64,000 nt of DNA from Lanius collurio (Eukaryota; Chordata; Aves; Passeriformes; Laniidae), in contig JACBWW010000015.1 of the NCBI GenBank assembly GCA_020086605.1, positions 19,415,387-19,479,386 on the forward strand, read 5' to 3'. This document shows, piece after piece, positions 14,489 to 29,446 of the stretch; the first letter of the stretch is position 1, and every line of letters begins with the position of its first letter. Under the pieces are notes generated by a model. The model searched no databases, was not told where the DNA came from, and saw nothing but the letters and a program-made list of their open reading frames with translations. The position numbers were made by a program, and so were the translations under genes.

Positions 14489-17400
14489 CCCTTTGCCTGT
14501 ATTTACTTGTGAATTTGGGCTGTTGGATAATATTCAGGGAGCCACTGTGAAAGTGGTATCAGTATGAGTCTGCCCTAGGAGGAGCTGTTCTGTGTGGCTC
14601 TCTGGGCTTAGCAGTGGAAGGCTTGTGCTCTCTGAGATGCTGGTGAGGCCACAGGCAGAGTTGGCAGCAGTTGAGCACAGAGAACCTGGCAGCTGCCTTT
14701 GTCTCTGGAAAGGCTGGTGGGGATTCTCACAGTATTCCTGTACAATGTGTCTGCTGGATGAGCAGGGTTACCTCCAACACAGGGACTGTAACAGGGAGAT
14801 GCTTTTTTCCATGGCTGTTAAGGGTGAGCTCTTCATGTTCAGACTCTTCCATCTTAGCTGCCTTCAGTTCCTTTGGAAACACTGCTTTCCATGGTTGATG
14901 GTTACCAGTGCTGCCTCTGGATCTAAAATCAGCAATAATTTGATCTTGCAAATAGTCCCCTGGAGGCTGCTTCAGTGGCTTGAGTGAGCTTGAGTGCTGC
15001 CATGTAACTTGTGTGTGTGCTGCAAACCTGGGAAGGTCCATCTTGAGGCCTTTCAGAGCCTTCTCTCCCCACTGCCCCTCTTGCTCTGTCAGCACTGGAA
15101 CACAGGAGCTGTTCCTGTAATTGGGAATGTGTGTGTGCAGCTGGGCTGTCAGCAAGGAACAGATGTGGGCGAGTGGCTGAGGGAGCATGAATGAATGATT
15201 GAACAGAGGCAAACGCCACAAAAGCTGTGCGTGGAAAGGGAAGGTTGGGAGTCAGCTCCCCCACCACTTTAATAGGTTCCTTACAATAAGGTATACAAGC
15301 AAGAAGCGGGTGGAAGGGTCTTTACTCCCCCAGCTGTTGGAATCCAATGTGATTTTGTCTTGGATGTACTTTTGCTTCTATGCTCCCTTTAGGAATGGGA
15401 AAAATGCCCTGGTTGCCAGTGTTCTTAAAAATGTACTTAAATTTCCCTAATAAATAAAACTGCAGCTTCCGTGGTGAGTGCAGGGAGTCTTGCTTAACTT
15501 AATGCTCCATGGAAAGCTGCTAGATAAGGAGAGCGTGGCTGCGTGAGACTGAGCAAGCAACTGACTACGGGATTTTCTGATATCCTAAAACCCAAAGCGT
15601 TTAGCAAATAGATTAGGTCAGTGAAGCAAAACAGACATGCGGATGTTTCGTTAGCCTGTTCAGTTTGATGTTATCTGTGACTTATTCATGGGGAGAAAGA
15701 GTGTTCCCCACCACTGAGCTGGTTTCTCTCTGGGCTGTGTTGTGGTTTGGCTGTAGCAGGCTTGCAGAAGTTTAAGGAAGAATAAAAAAGGAAACTTCTG
15801 TGTGGCTGCAGAAGGGTTGGCTGGCATGCCATGGGGAAAAAGCCTGTCCTTTTTGGCCTTCTGGGAAGGAAACCAAGCAGAAGGGAGGTGTAAGAAGTGT
15901 GTGGGTGGATATCTATCAGTTTTTCTTCCTCAAGGCATATAGCAAGCTAAGATGGGAGGGAATTGAGGGAGGAAGGGGTGCTAGGCTCAGCTGTTCCTAC
16001 AGATGCATTAAGTGCTTGAGAGAGGCTGAGTAGGAAAGAAACAAACATTATTGTGTGACTTCCTTTGAACTAGGGGACTCACATGCCTTCCTGTAGTGCA
16101 TAACTTGTTCCAGCCCTATCTAATCTCATTTGCTTTGATTTTAGTTTATGTTAATTTGGTATTCTGTGGAAAATGGTGCAATATCTCAAATGCATTCTGT
16201 CAACTGCCTGTTAAAACAGGGATCTTGTGCTTTTCATTGGGGTTTACTCTGTAACCCTAGAGTTAATTACTTGTAAGTGAACAAAACCAGTCTCCTCCCC
16301 ATGGTAAAACAGTTCCTTTTCACCCTGCTGTTGGTGTCACAGAGCATGCACACATTCTTACACACGCAATTCAAGTCACATGCTTCCTCAGGAACACCAT
16401 TACAATTTTTCCCAGTATTTTGTTGAAACATAAAGGGATTGTTTAAATTAGCTTGGAGCTGTGGAGCTTGATAAAATAATACAGAGTTTGTTAGAACTTA
16501 TATTTGACTTAAGTTGGACAGTGATCAAAGAGGCCGTGCAGGTTAAATTTCTGCTTTTTCTTCAGCAGTGTCATAAACACTCTAAATTATGAGTTTTTAC
16601 AATCTTACCTCTTAATATGGGTTATTTGGTGCAAGCCAGACATCCTGCATTCAAAGGTGAATTAGAGAGTAGTTCACCTCACGAAATTAAGAATCTCAAG
16701 GTGGCAATGACCATCGGGCCTGGAAAACTGACTGACAGTATTGTGGTTGTGGACATGACATTTGGAACAGCCAAATCTCACCTCTGAATTATTATCTGCT
16801 CTGTGCTGCAAACGGGAAGCTGATTTTCCTGATGTTTAAACATCAGAAATTTGTCACTGAATTTTGGCCTTTATGTGGCTAACTCTCATCCTGAGCAGGG
16901 AGGGACTAATGACAGCTCAGTCACTGCTCTGGATGAACTGGGAAAGGTAGACCTGGAGGGAATACCCCTGCACAAGTGATGGTTAAGCACCACTTCTCGT
17001 GCTGGAGTTAAGATTACTTGTCTCACTTGGGAGGAGGAAGGGACCCTGCTTTGGATCCACAGAATTATTTGCTTACCTGGTTTTGTGAAACAGTGCTACA
17101 CCTTACCATCCCTTAACAAGGCAAAAATGTATTTTACAGCACTGGGCTGTAGGAAGTAATTCTGTTTCAAGCACCAGCAGAAGCGGTGCTTTCTCAAAAA
17201 GACTGTTTTGGGAAACTGACCCATGCTCTGGAGAGCTGATTTTGTTAGTATCCTGATCTCAGTTTAATTTTGCAAGCAGTTTGTGTTTTCACTCTGAAAT
17301 GCCTCCAGTGTGCAGTTTTGTTTATCTTGCAAGGCATACAATTAGGCACAAATCTGACATCTAATATGTAAAACTGATGAAAGAAATAAGAACTGTGTTC

Positions 17401-19476
17401 AGATCACCAGTCAGAAATAGAATGCAAGATCTGGTTAATGACACTTGAGCAAAAAAACCAAACAAACCCATAAAAATTGAGGTAACACATACTGTGTGGT
17501 GGCAATTGAGTTCAGTGTTCAAACTCATGTAGTAGGAAATATTGAGAAGAAGTATTGAGAAAATAAAAAATCCTGCTTGAAAAGTGTTATAATGTATCTT
17601 TTCCTGAGACTCCTTTTACAGTGTGCTCACATCTTGTAAAGTTCTGGTTTAGGTAGGCAGGAGAAAATAAGAAATGATGTGACAATGCTCAAATGGCAAT
17701 GAAATTATCAGACCAGAGAAATACTGCCACCTATTTCTTTCTCTTGTTTCTGGAATTACCACAGGTGTCTGATAGTGAGAAATAAAATGACTTAAGGCAC
17801 ATTTCCCACAGGAGTTAGTGTGATTTTAGCCTCCTCTTCATAAACTAGGGTGAGTCAGGTATGGTATAAAGGCAACTAAAAACTCATTCCATAGATTAAG
17901 AAGAGGAAGATCCTCTGTAGAACTGAGTAGAATTTTCACACCTGTTTTGGTCTCATCACATTTTGGTCCCTCTTGTTTGCCACAGCACTTGTATCACTTT
18001 TGGGCCTGATCCACCAAGGGAGATCGAAACTCTTGAACAGGAAAGGAGTGGAAATTGTGCAAAATAAAATATGCACTGCAGTTTGTGGATTGCCCTGTAG
18101 TACCTATGTGCCATTAATATCAATTCCAAAGTTTTTAGCGCGTTAGGGCTTGAAAAAATGTGATTTTTAAAAAAATTTTTGTTTGTTTGTTTTTGGAATT
18201 TTTTTTCCTTGTTCTTTTTAGTGAGGAAGCTTGATCAGTAGAGACAGCATCAGGGACTTCATTTATTGCTTCTTGTGGTTATAGTCACTGAATCCACCCT
18301 AAAATAGAAGACTTATGTAAGTTCTTGACTGCATTGTCCATGATGGAGTTTTTAACTTAAATGAAGGCTTCCCTCTTGCAGTAATGGTGCAATTTACCCC
18401 TTGCCTACTCCTTTCCAACTCTCCCTCTCCTTTGTGTCTCTCCATACTTCCTTGTGTGCTGTGAGCCAGAACTATGACTTGGGAGAATGGAAGCTGATGT
18501 GGGCTCTGTTTGGTAGCTGGCAGCTGCTGGCATTTGCTTGTCTAGGATTTGATGTTTAGATTCTTGTCTAGATTTTGATATCTAGTCAGATATCAGATTT
18601 GGATAGAAAAGGGCATATAAACTTACTATCATGGTAAATTGAGAGGGATGAGGTTACCTGCCATAATCTGTATGTTCAGCTACTTACTGCTACCTTGTGG
18701 TCCCTGACTCTTGTCTTCTGAGTGTGACTGAAATCTAAGCTGTAGAGCCCTGTATACATCTGTGGGACCCTCATCTCCAGACTGAGGCCGTGTGCGTGTT
18801 CCTGTAGTGCCATAAACAGCAATGGTGTGTGCCAGCCCATGCCTTGCAGGTACCTCAGAATCTACAACAAAGTTTAACAAGTCTGCTTTGTGATCTCCAT
18901 TTATGTTTGGGTTTTTTCTTTATCTAGAAATATCTTTGGATGAAAAGACTTCTGATAACAGCACTTAATCTAGTAGAGAAAGGTATTGCAAACACCAGAG
19001 AAGGCGACTGAATTACCCAAATCCATGCTAGGAAGAAGTCCTTCAGATAATTTTTAGACCCATGTGTCTTGCCTTGAAATGCACTGGATCCATGGTTACT
19101 TTCTGAAAAGTTGCTGTAACCCAACCAAGCTTTACATGTTAGTACCCTGGGGTGAAATATTTGGGCCTGTCTTCTGCTAGGGCTGAAACCACAGGTTCAT
19201 AACGAGGCATTTTAGCATTACAATTGATGAACTTTTTACTTTTTTTTTTTTTCTTCCTTTTACCAGGCTAGGTGCATTCTCTGTATAGATAGTAACAGTA
19301 AACTGGTGAACATTTTAGTACTGCATGTTACTTGCATCTGCTAACAATTGCAGCTCATGTGTGTATTTTTTACAGTGTTGGGCAGCCTCAATGGATTCTT
19401 CACCTCTGTTGGACCCTTGCTTGTGTGTATGGAGGGTCCTTGCAGAAGTGAGCCAAGACCTGGGTACTTTATTCCT

Positions 19477-19523
19477 GTTTTTTTTTTTGTTGTTTTTTTT
19501 TTTTTTTTCTTTTTTTTTTTTTC
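19477..19523 (+). repeat. Poly-T tract
   Basis: About 47 bases of almost pure T interrupted by two G and one C. It gives spurious poly-Phe and poly-Lys frames on the two strands. No retrosequence body is recognisable beside it. Confidence 0.9.
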
Positions 19524-22500
19524 TCCTGTCAGGAGAGGCTGATCCAAGCCTTTGAAATTACTGTTGAGAGTTGACAGTGATGTTGGTATATGTCTTTGGA
19601 TTTCTTGTACTAGGAATCTGGCATAAACTGACTGCTGTTTCCCTGGGACCACTTTCTGCCTCCATTAAACTTTTCCCTGCTCTCTTGATGCAGTTCTTAA
19701 TTTCAGCTACTGCATCCCACTGTGTCTAGAATGGCTGATTATGTCCCTCCACCTTGCTTGTTGATGGCTTGTCTTGGGGCCTATTTCTGGAGTGACTCAC
19801 TTCAGCATTACTGAATTACGACTCCGAAGTTTGTCAGGAAGAAAGTTGGTTACAGTAAATGAAGGGGATGAGCAGTCAGTCTACATCGTTCTGCCTCCTC
19901 TTTGTTATTCACACCCCCTTGAGCATTGTCAGGGCAACTCTTGCCATTTTGCTCCTGCTCTTATCACAGGAGAGGTTTCCTATGAAGACTGAAATTTATC
20001 TTCAGCACCACGTACATTCCTGCATGGATTACAGCTTCTTTAATAAAAGAAGGTAGGACTTGATATTTATTCTCACTCTGCTGCATGTCATATTGGTGTT
20101 GAAATGCTGTGAGTATTTTTTCATAGGGTGAACATCCAGCAAGGCCATTCCACCCCCTCATGGATGACAGGCTACATCCAAATGGGGAGTTACCTCAGCA
20201 AGAAGCAGACAATCTTTGAGCACTGCTGACTCACTGAAACCTCTCCTGTAATGAGGCTCCTGGCAGATCAAACTTGCTGATAACTGCAGTCACTGTGGAT
20301 CTCTCTGCATTGTTTCCTCTCTCTTGGGTGTCACAGGGTTAAAAGTATTTATTTTTCAATGAATTATTGGTTCAAGTTCACCGGAATACATATTGCCAGC
20401 TGGAAATGCCGAGTGGTGTTATTGCTGATGGGTTGGCTACTGAGTCCCCTAGCTTACGAGGAAACTAATATTTCAGCTATTTTAGCTAATATTTTAGAGC
20501 ACCTACAACAGGGATCTTGCCTCAGTTAGGCTCTCAGGCTCCTCTGATTTACTTAATCGTTCATGTACTGCCTAACGTTGCCGATGCTCCCTGTTAGTGA
20601 AGCACGTTGGTTAGCAAAACTTCAGGACTTCCTTTGTGTTGGAATGTCTTTTTAGAAACATGTCAGAAGTTCAGTGGCACACCTTGAGGAAAAGTATGGA
20701 AATCCTGCAGCAGAAAACACCGTGAATACTGAGTATGAGATGGGTGGGGAACAGATGCTTTTATTTTTGTAGAAGTGTAATGATTTTACTTGTAGCTTGA
20801 ATTAACTACACTGAGATTAATAAATTCCTTCTGGAAAAAGAAAAAACCCAAAACATCCATCCCTTCACTTCTCTTCTGGGGCCTTGGCTGGCTGCCTCAA
20901 AGTATGGGTGAGTGGGAATTCTGTGTGTGTAAACAAAACCCAAATGAACAACAGTCCTGTTTTCAACTTGTTGCTTAGCCATTGTGGAATTTAATACCAT
21001 AGAAATTGCATTGTTATAGATTACGCACAATTTTTCAGGAAGATTTTGTAGATTGGCAACAGTTGATCTGGGTTTTGGCGGGGTGTATTTTGTTTGGTTT
21101 TGGTTTTGATGTTCTACATTATAATATGAAAAGTCAGAGGAGACTAGAGTGATAAAACAAATCTGTGATGTAGCAGAAGTACTTCTGCTTTAAAGTAACA
21201 CTTCATGTCTCCCCTTGCTGTCTGGCATCCTTTTGAGACTGTACTTCTGTGACAGGGGAGAAGTAGCTGCCCCAGCTGCAGGAACTGAAAATACTCTTTG
21301 CTTTTTGTAAAACAGGGTTGCCCAAACCTGTAACGCTGGTGCTGCTGTACTTGGGACATCTAGAGCAGGGCTTGGGTGAAGCAGCAAAAGCAGAGAACAG
21401 GAGTTGCTTTGTTATGGGTAATCCTAAACTATCCTGGGCTGGAAACTGTGGAGTATCACATTAGAGATGCAAATGCATGCATGTATATAGAGTGCACTTT
21501 TATTTCCTGAGGGGAGCTACCCTCAGGCTTCAACTTCATGTGTTTGGCACTGCTGCTGAAATGTTAACACACTATTTTTCCCTAGGAAAAACCATACTGT
21601 TTCCTTGATGTAACTGTCTGTGCTTTATTCTAGCAAATTTCCAGTTCTGTAGCTTGTTACCATTGACCACAACTCTCTACATTGCCCAGGTGCCCTCTCA
21701 CTGAAGCACAGGAGCCACTGGGCCACAGCTTCTCCCTCGGCAGCACAGAGAGTACCTGGATCCTGCCTGAAAGTTTGGGAGGACTGACCCCTCCCATGAA
21801 AGGTCCCTTCATCTCCTCTGCTACACAAAATGGCAGAAAAGACCGCAGGTACCAACATGAAGAACCTTTTCATCTTTTATATTCTCTTTTCCATCTATAT
21901 GTCAACCCCTCAGGAATGCTTGCCAAGGATACACTGACTAGCTAGGTTTGTAAGAATATAAATATTTCTGAGGGCAGACACAAGGACCTCTTAAGGGGAA
22001 TATAACAGCTTATAGTCATTTGGATTTCCAAATACTTCCCCCCACTCCCATTTCTGTGTAGCCAGGTAAGTCTTAAAACATCCCAGCTTCTCTCCTATAA
22101 AGCCTGACAGTCTCATGCCCCTCAGTTCACAGACACTGACTCTATTTCCAGCTCTGGAATGCATTACAAATTTCAGGGCTTTTGCTGTGGTTCAAGTAGC
22201 TTTGCATGGTATACAAAGCTATGTTATCACACTAATACAGCAGTCACAGAATATTTACGACTTCATAGCAATACATCTACAGTATTTGTTGGGAGTGTTT
22301 CGTGTTTCTAACAGAAATGCAGGTTTTCCCTAGAGAACAAATAATTTCCTGAAAATATTTAATCAACCTATTTAAAAGAGAAAATAGATTTTTAATTAGT
22401 CTAACTCTATATGCTTTCAAGATTTTGCCATTATTTTCAATTCCCAACATTGGCTTTTTGGCTTATTTTTATTCCTAGAAGTTCACTTTGCACAGTCATT

Positions 22501-24689
22501 TCTTGGGATTGGAAAAATAATAGGAGCCTTGAGGGCTTGAACTTCAAATCCATTCCCTTCTTCCAAATTTGGGTGTCACTTTAACATGTAGTTAAGCAGC
22601 AAAATGTATTTGTATTAAGGATGTTTTTCCCTTGTTTTTGAGCATGAAATAGGGCAACTCATCTTGCATACTCTCATATCATCACATACTCACTTAAATT
22701 CTGTAGAATAACACTCTGGGAATGCAGGCCACTATACCCATTAACCATATTTATTCCTTTACTTTTGCTGTGTTAACGCAGTAGAATGTATTTTTTCTTG
22801 TTCTGGATATAATTTACCTTAGTCAACTTACTAAACAAAACACAATTTCCCTGTAAACCAAATTCTTGTACTCACTTTAATGCATTAGTAAATAATTAGT
22901 ACTGAGTCACACAGCTGGGCTTAGGAAATTAGCTTTAATGTGAGTACAAGTATTCAAACTGGTGATGAAATACAATTATTTCTAGGAAAGACAAATTTTT
23001 ATATAAAGTTAATAAAAAATGTTTTAACAAACAGTAAAAGCTAAATTTTATTTACTTTCACTTTGTAATCTTCATAACCTTTCACAGTCTTCCTCTTCTC
23101 TGCATAAAATCTACTTTTAAACAACTTATCAAGCACAATGGAAAAACTGAAATAAATTTAAAAATTATTAACTAAAGCACGCAAGACATCTTTATAGAAA
23201 TTTTCAGCTGTCATCTTGGAAAAGGTGTAATAATTGATGGTGACTTTACAAGAAATCTTATTAATTTGCTTTAGAAGTACTGGTCTTCCAGAGCTGGTCC
23301 AAGTGAGAGATTCCAAGGCACTGAAGAGCAGCAATGACCCCACAGCGGTGTTGCAGCTGGATGGGCTGGAGCCTGAGGCTGTTAGGGCACATCTGGAACA
23401 CGTGTGGGATGCCAAGCAGAGGAAACTGATGTGCAGCTGGCTGAGGAGTCTCACTGTAGGTAATGATAAAAAATGCCCGTTATTCAACAGACTGGTCAGG
23501 TTTGTTTAGAATAAGATCAAGCTGTATTTGTTAAAATGAATATGAAAATCAAAACCATTCTATTCCTTCAGGTCCACCGGCTGGATATCAATTCCCTTAT
23601 GCTCCTCCCACATCATGTAAGGAAAATATGATTCTTAGCTAAGTAAGCTAAGAACTTTGCACTGGAGTTGAAGACTTGACTCTCTGGGGCGTCAAAACAT
23701 GAGCAACAAAAAGGCAGGTCTTGAAGGTTTATCTGGAATTTTTTGTAACAGTCAAACACTGAAAAATCTCCCCAGAATTAGTCTTAAAAAAACATGTGGT
23801 TTCTTTGAACCAATCTGAAGAGGGAAAAGAGCAAGAAACTATGAAGAGGCCATACTTTGCAGAAGAGGAGAATCTTGGAGGTTGCTGTGGATAATTCACA
23901 AACAGAATTTATTGAATGTTCTGGATAAATTGTATTTGCAAGTTCTCCCACTTCTAATTTACCTTCTCTCTCCCACATAATGATTTTCTAAAAGCGACAG
24001 AAAACACCTATTCTGATCCCAGGGGTAATTCCCCCTCTCTCCTTGCATGATTCATCTCCCTTTAGCAATCTGGAATTTATAAGCATCTCTGATATTACCC
24101 AGCTTTTTGTAATAGTTTTCTCCAGCCTCAGAGGTTTTAAAATTCAAAGCTTTTTTACTCATTAAGTATAGGTGACTTCATCTCCAGTCCAGGAAACAGC
24201 TCCGTTAGGAATGCCCATGTAGGAGTCAAGCTGCCTCTTGAAGAAGGAACAGTAATTTTTCATTTTCAGCTCATGTCATAAGACTTTTTTTTTCTTTTGT
24301 TCTTATGAGAACTTTTGAAGTGGGGTGCCTGAACAAGTGATTCAGAGGATAAGCAGCAGCAGAGGAGGTACCTACGGTTTTATGGTGAGGACACTGCACT
24401 CTGGCAAGCAGGTGAGCAGTTGGCTCCAGAAATGAGACATGGACACACAGTTCTTGCAAGAAGCAATTTCCCTCTCCTTTACATGAGAGTAGGGTGGCAG
24501 AAGAGACCCCATTGAAGATAATCCATTATCAATGCCAAAAAAATAATGGTACAAAAGTAGCACACTGCACTCCCCTCACTCGGAAAAGTTGGAGAAGCAA
24601 ACTGAATCAAAGTAACTTAGCTAACAAAGCTTTTAAACTTACAGTTGTCTTTAGGGATAAACTGCTTCAATTTGCTACTGTGAACAAAC

Positions 24690-24780
24690 ATTACTTAACA
24701 AAAGTAATAATATTATGTAATAATAGCAAAATTATTAATACTATAACAATATAATAATGTAATAGTAATATTATGAGGTA
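24690..24780. repeat. AT-rich TAA/ATT low-complexity tract
   Basis: Irregular repetition of AATAATATTATG-like words over about 90 bases, close to pure A+T. Confidence 0.8.
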
Positions 24781-27700
24781 GCAATTAGTAATACTTAACC
24801 CCCCCAACTATTAAAGAGCTCATTAGATGCCCCAAACTCAAGAAACTCACTAGCACAACCACTGGAAAATTCTGCTGTTTGTGGAGACAGTATCCTCACC
24901 TCTAAGCTTCCCAGCACTGAAATGACCACTGGTCTCATGTTTAATCTGCACCCGTCCTTGTATCTATGGCTTTCACCTTGATTCAATATGTTTGTTACTG
25001 CTTGTGAAATCAGGATGTAGGACTGGACTCTGATGCAGCTTTTAGGTGCATACCCTGCCTTGGTGGCAAGAACTGGCAGGAGCTCTCTTCAGCTGCACCC
25101 ACAAGTGAGTGCCTCACTGCTTGCTAATCTGCCCTGTGCTAAATGAAAGTAGGTTGATAGCTGATAAAACAGAAGTTCTAGTACAAACCAGACCAATGAT
25201 AATGGTTTATCTTGTGAAATCAGAGCCTCTGAGATGCACTTCCATCCTCCTGTTACACAAATGCACTCTGATGGAAAGTACGTCCACAAGTGCTTGTTTC
25301 CATGACAAACAAAATGTCTGTGTGTGTGCATTCATTTACCTGCTCTTACCTCGGGTAATTAGGCATCTGTTCCTTGTGTGTTGGGCTCCTAGTTGTAGAC
25401 TAAAAAGAAAAAGTGCAATCAATAATAATTTAAATCACTAAGTTAGGCTTCTGCAGACTATCTTTCAAAGCTGAATAATTCAGAAAATACATTTCTACCA
25501 TGAGTCACTTTTTATGTGCTTTACTTCAAATATGAAGATAACACATGTCCCTGGGAGCAGGGGAGCAAGAGACATTCACAGAAATAAGCAGTTGTTGTGT
25601 GGGAGAATGACATGAGGTGGATTTTGTACAACTCTTATTCCCAACAGCAAGGCTGGTTTCTCTTGGTGGCAATTAGGAGAGGTGAGAGTTACATGGATAT
25701 TCATTGTCTTGGTGAACTCCTGTCAGCAGTGGGACTGTGAGCTTGCCCCATGAAGACCTGACTTGATGACTAAAAGGCAGGAAACTGATTTTTGTTATTT
25801 TCTAGATTTAAACTTTGAGCATCATGTGACGCTAAGAAATTGGGAATAAGCTAGGCTAAAGCTGTTCCTTCACAAGTTTACTATTGTAAACTACCAGGCA
25901 AGTATTTTCAAGACTAGAAGTCCTGACTGAAATACTGTTGAAGTCATGTAAAAAAAGCAGCTTTTCTATGACTTCCTCATTGTCCAAACCTACAAAAGCT
26001 CGTATGTGCTTCAGGGTCCCATGGTATTTCAACTTTGCTAACTGGGTTGACTAAAGAAGTTTTAGTGCTTGTGGATCCAAATGCTGAAATTGGGCTCTGT
26101 CTTTGTTCATCTTCTTATTGCCTTAGCAGAGACAACAGAAAGTGGCGATTGTGCTCAAAAATAAGAGGTGTTTTTTAGTTTTCAGGGAAATCTACTTAGA
26201 CGCAAGCTGCAAGCTGGAGAGGCATCAACTGATGAATAAGCAATCTGTTAGCAACTTGGACTAAAAACAAGGCACTGATGAGGGCTTTTTGGATGAGACA
26301 TTTTGGATAGCAAATGCAATCAATAACCTGCCAGTTTGTAGAATGTGCATAGTGCTCTTCTGGCTGTTTTGGATCAAGATGGGAAAGAGATTTGGTCTTT
26401 GGCAGCAAGCTGGGCATCTACAGATTTGGAAATCAAAATCTGGAAGAAGAAATTCTGTGGAGTATGCTTTTACTGCAGTGGATGACCTGGCTACTTACAG
26501 GAGCAGGTCAATATTAAACAGTCCACAGCAACAGCTAGTAAACTTGCCCTTCTTGGATACGAAGGCCACTTCCAGTGTCTGCACCTACTCATTTTAACAG
26601 CTAAGAAATAAATGCTTGCAGTTGAGTAGCCTGTGGAAGAAGCTTTGACCTTTCCACAGCAAGCCACTTACCTTGCCAGGGAAGCCAAGACTGAACAGCT
26701 GCAAAGACTGAATTCCTCATTTGTCCCTTGGGTATATTTGTCACTGGAGGGCTATTAAAACAACTAACATTTTTTCCAAGACCTACCTTTAACCATTGTA
26801 GAAGTTACTGGCATTGAAATAATAATAGTTGTAGTAACACCACCACCAATAACAATAAATCAAGCTTAACATTTGCTTAATGCAGTATTTGTGTCCTGAA
26901 GGCCAGCTGAGTTATAGGTTGTCCTCTGTGGCCTCTGTCTTGCTCATTACCTAGCAATGAAGCAGGGACACCCACTACTCAGTTCTTGCTGCTTGGCCAG
27001 GCCGGGAGAACAGAGCATCAGTCATTCCCAGTTTTGATGAGGAACCTGGTTCTTTCCTCTGTGTCCCTAACAAAGAAGTTCAAAGCTCTACAGAGATCAG
27101 CTGTGAGGAGATAGCTAACTACAAGCAACTCAAACCTTCTTATGTAGTTTCTGCAAACTTGTGCGTATTTTTAGGTGCTGGATGACTAAAGCTGTGGGAT
27201 GTGACACACAAGGTGCCATAATGTAACTGCAGTAGTAGGCAGATTTTGAAATTCCATGATCAGAAATGGCTAAATGAGATTCACATAGGTATTTCAAATG
27301 CCCAGTGATATAGATAGGCATCACACAGGTTTTTAAATATTCCCAGGTGCTAGGAAGTAAGGACGTGGGATGCACGTGAAAGCTGTGGGTTTTTTAAAGA
27401 CTTTAAAGTAAACTTGTCTAGTAATCCTCACCTAAATATTGTCCCAGTTGCTGCTATTTGCTCTATTAGGGGACATGCACAAACCCAAGACCCTCAAGCC
27501 TTACCTTGAGCTTAAAGAGCCTTGCTCATAGATAAGGTCTCCCATGGGCAATAAGCCTCTTCTAGTTCAGTACTTTGGTGGTGTACTCTGAAAAATGTGG
27601 GCTACTCAGATATAAAAGTGGAGTTTCTGTCCACAAACCTTTTATGTATTTCCCTGAAATTTTATTTCAGGTATTTGTTTTTCTTGGTTTTGGTCTGCTG

Positions 27701-29354
27701 GCTAACACCTTGGAAAAAAAAAATTATTATCAACATCTACAGGTCAGACCATATGTATATTATATAATATTGAGCTAAACAATTGTCTGTGCCTGTAGTT
27801 TCTACAAATGAACATTCTACATGCCTATGCCTTATTAAATTGTTCTTAAAATAGGGTTTTGTAGCTGTTTCAATCCAAGAGTGGCAGAACCTTTTGCTTT
27901 GCAGTTGATTTCTTTTTTTTTTTTGGTTTGTTTTTATTCAGTCCTATACTAAACTGTTACAAAATGAGACACGAACTTTGAGAGAGCATCAAATGTTATA
28001 ACGAAAGAGTGAAATGAGTGCCACTCTCCTTAATAACTTCATTACAGTGGAAGCAAGGTCAAACTTATCAAGAAACTAAAAATTATGTTCCATACTAATT
28101 TGTAGGAGATATTTTAATGAGAAAGGAAAATAAAATCAAATTCCTTTTCTAACAGACTTCAGATGTGATCTCTTTAAATCCTCAATCAAGACTTCAAAAA
28201 CTGTCTACAAAAAGATTGTCCAAATCCTGGTTTCAAATACGGAGTCTAGAGAGGAAGGCCCATGTTTTTAAAGGTACAGCAGGGAGAGCCTGCATCTACA
28301 TGTCAAAACTGGAATTCTTTGAAGAAATCTGAGGACTGCTGACATTCACACATACCACTTTACTAAATGGCATGTGAAACAAAATGTCTCTCAAATGAAT
28401 GCTCTCTGGTCTGCCTTACTTAGGAACTTTGAAGGAGAAAAGAAAGTGATTGTCATTTTTGTTTCAGGCAATTTGTTTATGTCTGGACACAGATACTGTC
28501 CTTCTGAGAAACTTGTTTGCTCTTGACACCAATGTGCCTCCAGTTCTAGAGGAAATCCTTCTTTTCAAGCATTGAAATATTTGATTTCTGTTGAAGACCA
28601 TAATGATTCTTTCCACTGTGTTTCTGCAGTGCAAAGCTGCTGCCTTATATGCATCACAGGATATATGATAGTGTAACAGAGGGCAGAGAAGTTAGGATCA
28701 GAAGGGAATATAGTGATCATTACCTGAGTTACTGGCTAATTGCACAAAATTAACAATTCTAGCGTTGATACTACATATCTGCTGGTATGATCCAATAAAT
28801 GAACTGTGGAGAGGGAGGACAGCTACAAAGGCAGGACTGCTGCTGTGGCCTTAAAATGAAACCCTATAGACAAATACTGTCCAATATTTTCGGCTTCAGT
28901 GATCCCAAGCCCTCAAGTTCTGATCACCTTGTGAAGATTTTTGCTCAGGACACTGCACCCCCACCAGCCACAGAAGATATTAAACTGAAGAATGGACTGC
29001 AAAGCTGCCACTGGGCCAGCAAGAATTTCCCTTAAATAATTACGATATCTCTCAAGTTCACATAATTATGACACTGTCTAAGAGAATAATGAAAGCAGTA
29101 CCGTGCATTATTTTTCTCTCTTGAAGTAAGGAAATAACACATTGAGGTGATAATTTTAATAGAGATATACAAATGGTATTAAGTCCAATGTGAAAAAGAA
29201 ACACTGATTTTCCTTTCAGTATATGTACTGACGTTTACAGAAATCACAGGCCTAAAACCAATAGCATCTAATAGATTCTTTTTGTAACAACAGAGAAAAT
29301 CTTCTGCAGGAAAAGCAGATGACCATACTATTGTAGATGATATTCAATCACAAA

Positions 29355-29446
29355 GAATCATAGGATATTCTGAGTTGAAGGCACTTGCAAGGATCATAGA
29401 GTCCAGCTCCTAGCCCTGCACAGAACAACTCCAACAATCCCATTTT
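29355..29446 (-). mobile_element. CR1 LINE terminal fragment
   Basis: Short reverse-oriented CR1 3' end: AATCATAGGATATTCTGAGT, then GGATCATAGAGTCCAGCTCC and CCCTGCACAGAACAACTCCA. It lies about 460 bases downstream of a BANK1 exon in the BANK1 sense direction. Confidence 0.85.

Larger units (their letters stand above)
14489..29354. other. No gene recognised (BANK1 3' side)
   Basis: Long AT-rich stretch with scattered simple repeats. The two points of note are a 164-codon minus frame at 14727-15221 without recognisable domains, in slightly GC-richer DNA next to a CR1, and an exon-like plus-strand segment at 23275-23459. BANK1's terminal exon is expected on the minus strand here or further left, but was not recognised. 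Confidence 0.55.

Noticed and set aside
14727..15221. 164-codon minus frame
   Set aside because: No domain, no start context and no splice support. It overlaps two other equally open frames in locally GC-richer DNA beside a CR1.
19325..19652. Frames encoding poly-Phe or poly-Lys
   Set aside because: They are products of the poly-T tract.
28799..29035. 78-codon plus-strand frame near the BANK1 3' side
   Set aside because: No recognisable family, splice pattern or conservation cue. The length is within the chance range for this much sequence.
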